In this document: positions 1 through 5,566 of the stretch, one piece after another
How positions within the stretch are numbered: position 1 is the first letter of the stretch
Layout of the letters: the number at the start of each line of letters is the position of its first letter
Source of the DNA: an uncultured Eubacteriales bacterium
Lineage (GTDB): Bacteria; Bacillota; Clostridia; Lachnospirales; Lachnospiraceae
DNA length: 5,566 bases
Direction of reading: 5' to 3'
Assembly (NCBI GenBank): GCA_902772745.1
Contig: CACYBV010000022.1
Location: forward strand, 1 to 5,566
Translations under genes and position numbers: made by a program
Notes under the pieces: generated by a model
Told to the model about the DNA's origin: nothing
The model's input: the letters and a program-made list of their open reading frames with translations, nothing else
Database searches by the model: none

Positions 1-1
1 A

Positions 2-628
2 TATTCCAGGCTGGATCAAAGAGAGGAGCTCCTGTTCCGGGCGGCGCTTGTCAAGACTTTTACGCAGCTGGAAGAGATCTCCACGGGGGAGATCCGTGTG
101 GAGGGACAGCCTCTCGTGATCGCGGACAGCTTTGTCGTCGGACCGCAGCGGGGAACGGATTTTGTTGATGTGATCGGGAGTTCTTTAAATGCCTACAGGC
201 GCACGGAGGCGACGCTGTATTTTTCCGACGAGACAGGTACGCGTCTCATTCCGAGGCAAAGGACCCTCATTTATCCGAATGCCGTCTCATTGGAGACCCA
301 GGTGGTGAATTCACTGATTGCGGGACCGGATGCGGAGGACGCATCTGCATACCGCACACTTCCCGTAACCGCCCGGGCACTTTCTGTTACAACAGCTTCC
401 GGCGTCTGTCATGTCAACCTGTCGGATACGGTGCTTTCGGAAGCTTCCGGTGTATCGCCGGAGGTCTGCATCTATTCGATCGTGGATTCTCTGACTGAGA
501 TTCCCGGGATCAGCAGCGTACAGATTTCAATTAACGGAAACTCTAATATGATCTTTATGGACCGGATCGACCTTCGGGAAAACCTGAAGCAGAATCTCGA
601 CCTGATCCTGACGGAAACCGAACAGTAA
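2..628 (+). CDS. GerMN-domain protein, 5'-truncated by window edge
   Basis: The frame is open from the first bases of the window to a TAA at 626-628, giving 208 visible residues; the true start lies upstream. The GTG at 98 is internal, because the residues before it (32 codons, containing LLFRAALVKTFTQLEE) continue the fold. Visible residues 1-40 look like the end of a first GerMN domain (helix, then strand and the turn VEGQPL). Residues about 70-185 form a complete second GerMN domain: LYFSDETG, then VVNSLIAGP, the LPVTARALSV strand, VNLSD, a YSIVDSLTEIPG helix and a closing ISINGN turn. GerMN domains occur in GerM of spore formers and in clostridial lipoproteins or exported proteins, often as tandem pairs; they are thought to bind cell-wall or protein partners, but the biochemical role is not settled. 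Any signal peptide or lipobox would be in the missing N terminus. It lies 15 nt before comEC and is probably co-transcribed with it. The family call is secure; a role in germination is only inferred. Confidence 0.85.
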   Translation, partial: YSRLDQREELLFRAALVKTFTQLEEISTGEIRVEGQPLVIADSFVVGPQRGTDFVDVIGSSLNAYRRTEATLYFSDETGTRLIPRQRTLIYPNAVSLETQVVNSLIAGPDAEDASAYRTLPVTARALSVTTASGVCHVNLSDTVLSEASGVSPEVCIYSIVDSLTEIPGISSVQISINGNSNMIFMDRIDLRENLKQNLDLILTETEQ

Positions 629-635
629 AAGGAGG
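629..635 (+). promoter_or_regulatory. Strong Shine-Dalgarno for comEC (decides the start)
   Basis: AAGGAGG lies directly after the TAA of the GerMN gene. It is a near-perfect anti-16S match. Eight nucleotides (636-643) separate it from an ACG codon at 644, which is ideal spacing. The first standard in-frame start, GTG at 665, is 29 nt away and too far to be served by this site. This is the main argument for starting comEC at 644. Confidence 0.8.
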
Positions 636-643
636 AATTTCCA

Positions 644-2926
644 ACGAAACGCCCGTTCATTTATGTGCTGGCGGTTCTGGTTCTTGCAATCATCATTCTG
701 AACGGGAGGAAGGAAAGCAGGGCATACAGGCTCTGGTTTTCTCCTCCCGCGCTTCGTCTTTTCCTTGAAAGAAGCGGAAGGGAAAATGCTTCCCTGAAAA
801 CCGAAGGAAAGCTTCTTGATATCCGGGAGAGCAAAGAGACGTGGGTCCTCACAGTCTGGACCGGAAAGAAAAAAGAGGGACTTCTCAGGGTACGGCTCCG
901 GGAAGGCACGGAGCCGAGGCTTCAGATCGGCGGAACGGTTCTGGTGGAAGGAGAGGCGTATCTCGCATCCAAAGCATCAAATCCGGGCGTTTTCGACCTT
1001 CGTGAATATTATGACTCGATCGGGTGTTTTCTGATGGTCCGTAACGCAGATGTCGTGATGTCGAAAAAGCCCTTCCTGCCATTTTCTGATGCCGCATACC
1101 GTGTCCGCCTTTTTCTGCAGAAGGGTATTGAAAGCGGACTTTCCGGAGAAGACGCATCCTTCCTGAATTCCTTTCTTCTCGGTATCCGGGACGAGGATTT
1201 CGACGCACTGCAGGAAGAGTTTTCGGCGATGCAGATGCTCCGGGTCCTATTGCAGTCCGGCTTCCATCTGACGCTTTTTTCGGCGCTTCTCGAGCGGATC
1301 TTAAAAAAGCAGATGCATCATCCGCTGATCCGTGCGGTTCTCCTTCTGATTCCATGTTTTTTCTATACGGCAATGAGCGGTTTTTCCCTGTCTTTTGTAC
1401 GTGCGTTTCTCGTGCTTTTCTTTCGTTATCCTGCGCCTTTGTTCCGGCGGAAATACGATCTTCTTTCCGCTGCCTGTCTCTCTGTGATCCTGCTTCTTTT
1501 ATGCAGGCCGGGGCTTCTTTTTACCCCTTCCCTGCAGTACTATCTCGCGGCACTTACAGCATTCGGCGTGCTTTCTCCGCTCGTAAAAGAATATTTTCGA
1601 AAGACCGGTGCTTTTTCGGGAATGCTTATGCGGATTCTCCTGTTTCAGATCTGCCTCATGCCGCTTCAGATCGCAAACAGCTGCACTTCTTCCCTGTACC
1701 AGCCGCTTCTTTCCGTGATGGTCCTCCCGCTTCTCTCTATGACCCTTCTTTCAGGGTTCTTTGGTGCGGCGTTTCTGGGGGCTTATGCGCGGTTTGGGGA
1801 GAATTTTTTCACAGCGCTGTCCAGAAAGGCAGGACTCGGTTTCTCGGGAACCGCACACTACATGCTCCGGTTTTACCGGTTTTTGCTGAACGCGTTCGGG
1901 AAACTTCCCGGTGCCGGGATTGTGAACGGATATCCGGGAAAAGCGCGTCTTTATATCTGTTTTTTTGCGATTCTTTTTTTGACTGCGGTTTTTATTTTCC
2001 TTGTTGGCAGGCGGCGGAAGATCCCGGAAGAAAAAGAACGGATTCCGGGAAGAAGAGGAAGGCTTTTGTTTCTTTCATTTCTCATGGCTTTCTTTTTTTC
2101 TGAGCTGCTTTTTCTGCGCGCACCGGAACTGAAGAAAAACGAAACCCGGATTGTCATGCTGGATGTCGGACAGGGAGACTGTTTTCTCATCTCGGCGGGA
2201 TCGCACCATATCCTGATTGACTGCGGCAGTTCTTCCATGGACGACGTCGGGAAAGAAGTCCTGCTTCCGGTACTCCGGTATTACGGCATTTCGGATCTTG
2301 ACGCGGTCTTTCTGTCTCATGGGGACCTCGATCACACAAACGGAATTGCGGCGCTTTTTTCCGATCCCGTGATCCGAACGAAACAGCTGATCCTCCCGGA
2401 AACCGCCTCATGGGAAGATGAATTTGCCGGCGTTCTTCGTGAACTACCTGAGGGGATTTCAGGAAAGACTGTCGGCCGCGGCTCGGTTATTTCCGGATCT
2501 TACATGAAAATCAGCTGCCTGTCGCCGGAGAAAAACAGCAGTCTCAGCGGAAACGAAGCATCCCTGGTCCTGCTTGTGGAAGCCGCCGGTTTCCGTGCGC
2601 TGTTCACAGGCGACATTTCCGCCGAAACGGAAGAACGGCTGATGCCGGCGGAAGATGTCGATTTTCTTAAAGCGGCGCATCACGGCTCGGAGTATTCATC
2701 CTCTGCGCGGTTTCTTAAAGATGTTCGGGCCGAAACGGTTTTCATCAGCTGCGGACGGAACAATCCTTACGGACATCCCGGACAGCATACGGTCGAAAGA
2801 ATCCGTGAGTCCGGCGCTTCTGTCTGTATAAGTGCGGAATGCGGTGCGGTATGCCTGTATGCAGAAGACGGAAAAACGCGGGAGATCCGGCGCTTTCTCC
2901 TTGAAAAAGACCGTTTTCTGTGGTAA
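644..2926 (+). CDS. comEC: ComEC/Rec2 competence DNA-uptake channel, apparent ACG start
   Basis: ComEC is the inner-membrane channel that carries single-stranded DNA into the cytoplasm during natural transformation. From the ACG at 644 the protein has 760 residues, normal for the family. Domains in order: one N-terminal membrane segment (about 5-18, after KRPF); a DUF4131/OB-like extracellular domain (about 25-125) with the hallmark NPGVFD at 113-118; the multi-helix competence domain (about 165-490), including MSGFSLSFVRA; and a C-terminal metallo-beta-lactamase-like domain (about 502-760). The last has LDVGQGD (D507, D512), HxDxDH as H559/D561/D563/H564, FTGD (D657), AAHHGS (H679/H680) and GHPG (H711), so its metal-site residues look intact. 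The usual HLLAISGLH motif is replaced by RVLLQSGFH (residues 200-208). The conservative start is GTG 665 (753 residues), but it would cut into the membrane segment and leave the ribosome site unused. Whether the cell is transformable cannot be told from this window. Confidence 0.93.
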   Translation, partial: TKRPFIYVLAVLVLAIIILNGRKESRAYRLWFSPPALRLFLERSGRENASLKTEGKLLDIRESKETWVLTVWTGKKKEGLLRVRLREGTEPRLQIGGTVLVEGEAYLASKASNPGVFDLREYYDSIGCFLMVRNADVVMSKKPFLPFSDAAYRVRLFLQKGIESGLSGEDASFLNSFLLGIRDEDFDALQEEFSAMQMLRVLLQSGFHLTLFSALLERILKKQMHHPLIRAVLLLIPCFFYTAMSGFSLSFVRAFLVLFFRYPAPLFRRKYDLLSAACLSVILLLLCRPGLLFTPSLQYYLAALTAFGVLSPLVKEYFRKTGAFSGMLMRILLFQICLMPLQIANSCTSSLYQPLLSVMVLPLLSMTLLSGFFGAAFLGAYARFGENFFTALSRKAGLGFSGTAHYMLRFYRFLLNAFGKLPGAGIVNGYPGKARLYICFFAILFLTAVFIFLVGRRRKIPEEKERIPGRRGRLLFLSFLMAFFFSELLFLRAPELKKNETRIVMLDVGQGDCFLISAGSHHILIDCGSSSMDDVGKEVLLPVLRYYGISDLDAVFLSHGDLDHTNGIAALFSDPVIRTKQLILPETASWEDEFAGVLRELPEGISGKTVGRGSVISGSYMKISCLSPEKNSSLSGNEASLVLLVEAAGFRALFTGDISAETEERLMPAEDVDFLKAAHHGSEYSSSARFLKDVRAETVFISCGRNNPYGHPGQHTVERIRESGASVCISAECGAVCLYAEDGKTREIRRFLLEKDRFLW

Positions 2927-2929
2927 ACT
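2901..2929 (+). promoter_or_regulatory. Candidate sigma-A promoter for holA in the end of comEC
   Basis: TTGAAA at 2901-2906 (5 of 6 to TTGACA), a 17-nt spacer, and TAAACT at 2924-2929 (4 of 6 to TATAAT). A TG at 2921-2922 is placed as an extended -10 element. The expected start of transcription is near 2936, leaving a leader of about 50 nt before the holA ATG. The elements overlap the last comEC codons and its stop. Such matches can occur by chance; the combined spacing and TGN support are why I list it. Confidence 0.42.
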
Positions 2930-2986
2930 TTTTTGAGTAAGCGGACCAAATGAAAAAATACGGGTCCCGGAGATTTATCACGGTTT

Positions 2987-3961
2987 ATGAAACGGCTTGC
3001 AGGCGATATCAAAATCAGAACATTTGCGCCGGTGTACCTTCTGTACGGAGACGAGGATTATCTCGTCTCGCAGTATAAAAACCGGCTCTATAAAGCTGCT
3101 TCAGGCGACGACACGATGAATGCATGGAGTCTTTCCGGAAAGGACATCGAGCTTTCAAAGCTCCGGGATTTCACGGATACGCTGCCTTTCTTTGCGGAAA
3201 GAAGAGTCCTTCTTCTCGAGGACACCGGACTGTTCAGTTCGGCGTCCGAAGGATTTGACCGGTGGATCGAAACGCTTCCGGAGACCGCCTGCGTGATTTT
3301 CTCCGAAAAAGAAGTCGACAAGAGGACCCGGCTCTACAAAGCTGTGCAGAAGAAGGGCTATATTGCGGAGCTGAACCATCCGGACGAGCGTATGCTCTCG
3401 GACTGGGTGCTGAAAAAGATCGGCGCACGGAAACTGTCGGTGACAAAAGATGCATTCCGGCGCTTCTTTGAGATCTGTGATCCTTCGATGCAGTCCATGG
3501 AAAATGAACTTCAGAAACTGCTGGATTACTGTGCGGAAAAGGGGAGCATTACAGCGGAGGACGTGGACCTTATCGTCACAAGAAGCCCGGAAAACCGGGT
3601 ATTTGATATGATTGCGAAGCTGTCTTCGGGGCAGCGCGTCGAATCCCTGGACCTGTATTACGACCTTCTGTCGCTTCGTGAGCCGCCGATGCGTATCCTG
3701 TATCTGATTTCGCGTCAGCTGAATCAGATGATGCTTCTCAGGACAATGGAACGCGATGGCAGGTCCCGGGATGAAATGGCGGCTTCCCTGAAGCTGCGTC
3801 CCTATATCGCAGGGAAAATTCTGCAGGAAGCATCGAGATTCAGTGTGGAAAGTCTTCATGCTTTCCTGAAGGAAGCACTGGATCTGGAACTTGCGGTCAA
3901 GTCCGGGGATCTGCAGGAAAACATGTCGGTGGAAATGCTGATTTTCCGCATGACCGCGTAA
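2987..3961 (+). CDS. holA: DNA polymerase III subunit delta (clamp loader)
   Basis: Delta is the subunit of the clamp-loader complex (with tau/gamma and delta') that opens the beta sliding clamp for loading onto primed DNA in the cytoplasm. The protein has 324 residues, normal for Bacillota HolA. Seen in order: the opening FAPVYLLYGDEDYL (about 13-26), a typical delta N terminus that lacks a Walker P-loop, as expected of delta; LPFFAERRVLLLED (about 66-79), matching the strand region before the clamp-binding part; the domain II helical region with MQSMENELQKLLDY; ENRVFDMIAKL at the domain III entry; and the family's C-terminal signature, ELAVKSGDLQENMSVEMLIFRM in pattern, near the end. The ATG at 2987 is chosen because the opening motif follows at the usual distance and an in-frame TGA lies upstream at 2951. 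The ribosome site is weak: GGAG at 2969-2972 is 14 nt away. It lies 60 nt after comEC, a neighbour pair widely kept in Bacillota. Confidence 0.94.
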   Translation: MKRLAGDIKIRTFAPVYLLYGDEDYLVSQYKNRLYKAASGDDTMNAWSLSGKDIELSKLRDFTDTLPFFAERRVLLLEDTGLFSSASEGFDRWIETLPETACVIFSEKEVDKRTRLYKAVQKKGYIAELNHPDERMLSDWVLKKIGARKLSVTKDAFRRFFEICDPSMQSMENELQKLLDYCAEKGSITAEDVDLIVTRSPENRVFDMIAKLSSGQRVESLDLYYDLLSLREPPMRILYLISRQLNQMMLLRTMERDGRSRDEMAASLKLRPYIAGKILQEASRFSVESLHAFLKEALDLELAVKSGDLQENMSVEMLIFRMTA

Positions 3962-3978
3962 AAAACGAAAAATGTCAC

Positions 3979-4017
3979 AGCCGCTGAAATTTCGCTGGAA
4001 AACAGGCGGCTTTTGTG
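3979..4017 (+). terminator. Weak candidate intrinsic terminator after holA
   Basis: AGCCGC (3979-3984) can pair with GCGGCT (4006-4011) to give a six-base-pair, GC-rich stem, followed by TTTTGTG. The loop is long (21 nt), which weakens the case, although the loop contains a short GAAATTTC palindrome that could shorten it. The T run runs into the -10 region of the murC promoter candidate. It may stop holA transcripts partly. Confidence 0.33.
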
Positions 4018-4024
4018 TTATACT
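3996..4024 (+). promoter_or_regulatory. Candidate extended -10 sigma-A promoter for murC
   Basis: TATACT at 4019-4024 (5 of 6 to TATAAT) is preceded by TG at 4016-4017, a proper extended -10. Seventeen nucleotides upstream is TGGAAA at 3996-4001 (4 of 6 to TTGACA). Transcription would begin near 4031, giving a leader of about 34 nt before the chosen murC ATG. It sits in a real intergenic gap and is the best promoter candidate in the window. Confidence 0.55.
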
Positions 4025-4053
4025 GCTTTTTTAGTGTAAGTTTTATTCTATTC

Positions 4054-4063
4054 AGGTGGCAGG
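4054..4063 (+). promoter_or_regulatory. Ribosome binding region for murC (decides ATG 4065 over GTG 4056)
   Basis: AGGTGGCAGG lies just before the ATG at 4065. AGGTGG (4054-4059) is 5 nt from it and is a one-mismatch Shine-Dalgarno. The in-frame GTG at 4056 falls inside this site and has only an AT-rich stretch before it, with no purine-rich ribosome site, so initiation at 4065 is preferred. Confidence 0.6.
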
Positions 4064-4064
4064 A

Positions 4065-5510
4065 ATGACGGATCATAAACTGAAGGTACATTTTATGGTA
4101 ATCTGCGGCTCAGGCTGCGCATCGATCGCGATGGTCGCGCACGACCTCGGATTCTTTGTGTCAGGCTGCGACATGCAGACGGAATCTTATTATGCGGAAG
4201 AACTGAAAAAGCGGGGCATCCGGATCGAATCCGGACACAGCAGATCGCACCTTACGGAGGATGTGGACGTCGTTGCTGTCTCTCCCGCGATATTCGATAT
4301 TGCACCGGACAATGAGGAGCTTCTCCTGGCAAAGGAGCGGGGCATCCTGATGACCTGGCAGGAATTCATGGGGAAATATCTGCAGGAAGGAAAACGCGTA
4401 ACGGCGATCGCAGGAACCCACGGAAAAACGACGACCACCTTCCTCGCATCGGAGATCCTGATCGATGCCGGTCTTTCACCGACCTGTGTCGGCGGATCCG
4501 TATACCGGAAGTGGGGCTCCGGCGGAAAAGCAGGAGAATCGGATCTTTTTGTCTGTGAAGCAGACGAATTCAACCGCAATTTCCACAATTACCGCCCGGA
4601 AACCGCAGTTCTGACGAATGTCGAGATGGACCATCCGGAATGCTACGGATCATTCCCGGAACTTCTTGAGAGTTTCCGCGTATTTCTGACGGAGGGCGGG
4701 CATCTTCGTACGCTGATCCTGAACGGAGACAGCGACGGCGCCCTGAAGGTGCTGAAAGCTGCTCAGGAATATCCTTCCATGGCCGGCGTATCCGTGATCT
4801 TCTTTACAGGAGATTCCCAAAAAGATTTTTCTTTCTGCAGGCTTTCTTACCGTACAGCTGTGTACCGCGCTGTGGAAAAAAAGATCGGCCATACGGTTTT
4901 CACGGTGACGGAAAACGGGAAAACAGAAACATTCACAATGCTGATTTCCGGAGATTACAATATCCAGAATGCGGTCGCAGCACTTTTGATTGCCCGTAAT
5001 GAAGGCGTTTCGGATGAGGATACGAAACGTACGCTTCAGGCGTTTTCCGGCGTTGGAAGGCGCTTTGACTGCGTGGGAAATGTATGCGGCGTTCCGGTCT
5101 ATGACGACTATGCGCATCATCCGACCGAGATCCGTTCCGTGCTTTCGATGTGCCGGGACTATTATCCGGACACGAAAATTCTTGCGGTTTTCGAGCCGCA
5201 CCAGATTTCGCGGCTGAGGCTGATGTTTCAGGAATATATCGATGCACTGACAATTGCGGATCAGGTGATTATAGCGAAAACGCATATCGGACGCGAAGTC
5301 CACAAGAATGTTGTACCGCTGTCGAAAGAGGAATGGGAAGCCGCTTCCGAAAGGATCATGCAGAATGACGATGCGGATGCTGTCGTAACGGAAGTGCTTG
5401 AAAGAATCGGCAGAAGAGACTGCGGAATGGTAGTGGTCATCGGAGCTGCGAGCTCTTACAAGATTTCGCAGGAGCTCGTAAAAAGAGGTGCTTCATGGAC
5501 AGTAAACTGA
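4065..5510 (+). CDS. murC: UDP-N-acetylmuramate--L-alanine ligase (MurC-type Mur ligase)
   Basis: MurC uses ATP to add L-alanine to UDP-N-acetylmuramic acid in the cytoplasm, the first peptide step of peptidoglycan synthesis. From ATG 4065 the protein has 481 residues, a little long for the family. Domains: N-terminal UDP-binding fold (1-105), central ATPase domain (about 110-310) and C-terminal amino-acid-binding domain (about 325-481). Visible motifs are the P-loop GTHGKTTTT (117-125), EADE (165-168), the magnesium-binding DH pair (189-190), the SGDYNIQNAVAA helix region, GVGRRFD, DDYAHHPTEI (347-356) and FEPHQISR. Two signatures are unusual: the N-terminal loop reads ICGSGCAS (13-20) instead of the MurC GIGGxGMS, and EADEFN stands where most MurC have EADESD. 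Both features lean toward Mpl, the tripeptide ligase of the same superfamily, but the C-terminal DDYAHHPTEI region and gene length fit MurC. MurC activity is therefore the best call, with a paralogue or Mpl-like substrate as the alternative. Its end overlaps the next gene by 16 nt. Confidence 0.8.
   Translation: MTDHKLKVHFMVICGSGCASIAMVAHDLGFFVSGCDMQTESYYAEELKKRGIRIESGHSRSHLTEDVDVVAVSPAIFDIAPDNEELLLAKERGILMTWQEFMGKYLQEGKRVTAIAGTHGKTTTTFLASEILIDAGLSPTCVGGSVYRKWGSGGKAGESDLFVCEADEFNRNFHNYRPETAVLTNVEMDHPECYGSFPELLESFRVFLTEGGHLRTLILNGDSDGALKVLKAAQEYPSMAGVSVIFFTGDSQKDFSFCRLSYRTAVYRAVEKKIGHTVFTVTENGKTETFTMLISGDYNIQNAVAALLIARNEGVSDEDTKRTLQAFSGVGRRFDCVGNVCGVPVYDDYAHHPTEIRSVLSMCRDYYPDTKILAVFEPHQISRLRLMFQEYIDALTIADQVIIAKTHIGREVHKNVVPLSKEEWEAASERIMQNDDADAVVTEVLERIGRRDCGMVVVIGAASSYKISQELVKRGASWTVN
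5484..5488 (+). promoter_or_regulatory. Ribosome binding site of the overlapping last gene
   Basis: AGAGG within the last codons of murC lies 6 nt before the ATG at 5495. Good spacing supports this start and suggests translational coupling to murC. Confidence 0.6.
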
Positions 5511-5566
5511 CGGAACTGCAGCAGAAGCGCCTGCGCCAGAGAAGAAAACAGCGCATCTTCAGGATG
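5495..5566 (+). CDS. Start of an unidentified gene with a very basic N terminus, 3'-truncated by window edge
   Basis: Only 24 codons are visible: an open frame from ATG 5495 to the window end. The ATG lies inside the murC end, in another frame, so the two genes overlap by 16 nt. Nine of the 24 residues are Lys or Arg, concentrated in KRLRQRRKQR (11-20), followed by IFRM. A basic cytoplasmic head like this often precedes a single membrane anchor, as in DivIB/FtsQ, which is frequently encoded next to murC in division and cell-wall clusters. That identity is only a guess from context; the membrane segment itself would lie beyond the window. The ribosome site and overlap make it likely to be a real gene. 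Confidence 0.6.
   Translation, partial: MDSKLTELQQKRLRQRRKQRIFRM

Noticed and set aside
98..100. GTG as the start of the GerMN gene
   Set aside because: The same frame is open back to the window edge and encodes plausible GerMN residues; no ribosome binding site precedes this GTG.
663..701. ATG at 663 overlapping the GTG at 665
   Set aside because: It is in a different frame from comEC and meets a stop after a few codons.
885..1373. A 162-codon antisense open frame in comEC
   Set aside because: Its product is low-complexity and rich in Arg, Ser and Pro, the usual shadow of a real gene on the other strand.
1354..2103. A 249-codon open frame on the + strand inside comEC
   Set aside because: It is in another frame of comEC, its product is rich in Phe, Ser, Cys and Arg with no recognisable fold, and it lacks a ribosome site. 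It arises from the codon bias of the membrane-helix region.
2950..3078. A 42-residue open frame (MKKYGSRRFITVYE...) overlapping the holA start
   Set aside because: No ribosome site precedes it, most of it lies inside holA in another frame, and the product resembles no family I know. A leader-peptide role is possible but unsupported.
3155..3859. A 234-codon antisense open frame within holA
   Set aside because: holA is complete and well conserved on the + strand; the antisense product shows no domain and is rich in His, Arg and Phe, as shadows tend to be.
4056..4064. GTG at 4056 as the murC start
   Set aside because: It lies inside the likely ribosome site for the ATG at 4065 and has no ribosome site of its own.
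4650..5303. A 217-codon antisense open frame within murC
   Set aside because: It is covered by clear MurC motifs on the + strand and has no recognisable features.
1..5566. The frequent word TCCGG/TTCCGG as a possible DNA-uptake or other repeated signal, noticed because comEC is present
   Set aside because: The copies fall in various frames with no fixed flanks and fit the common Ser, Pro, Gly and Arg codons of this genome. A genome-wide word count against a codon-shuffled control would be needed to revive the idea.
1..5566. CRISPR array, insertion sequence, tRNA, riboswitch or att site
   Set aside because: No spaced direct repeats, terminal inverted repeats, transposase or cloverleaf pattern was seen, and the genes fill nearly all of the window.

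Overview
The window is a compact, single-strand (+) stretch of chromosomal housekeeping DNA from what looks like a Gram-positive, probably clostridial (Lachnospiraceae-like) bacterium. Base composition looks fairly balanced. The lineage call is an inference from three things: a tandem GerMN-domain protein, the comEC-holA pairing that is common in Bacillota, and strong AGGAGG-type ribosome binding sites. No sequence search was possible, so family and genus are not fixed.

Layout, left to right. (1) 2-628: the 3' part of a GerMN-domain protein gene whose start lies outside the window. (2) 644-2926: a complete comEC/rec2 gene for the competence DNA-uptake channel with its C-terminal metallo-beta-lactamase-like domain. 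It follows the GerMN stop by 15 nt and appears to begin at a non-canonical ACG codon. (3) 2987-3961: holA, the delta subunit of the DNA polymerase III clamp loader, preceded by a promoter candidate inside the 3' end of comEC. (4) 3962-4064: a short intergenic stretch with a possible weak terminator and a good extended -10 promoter candidate. (5) 4065-5510: a MurC-type Mur ligase with an atypical N-terminal dinucleotide-fold loop. (6) 5495-5566: the first 24 codons of another gene, overlapping the murC end by 16 nt and encoding a very basic N terminus.

The genes do not form one pathway. GerMN-comEC look co-transcribed, holA probably has extra transcription of its own, and murC plus the last gene look like a separate, translationally coupled unit for cell-wall synthesis. 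I found no mobile element, CRISPR array, tRNA, rRNA or riboswitch, and no clearly new system. The points most worth a second look are the apparent ACG start of comEC, the degenerate signature motifs in ComEC and MurC, and the murC position directly after holA with no rpsT visible between them.
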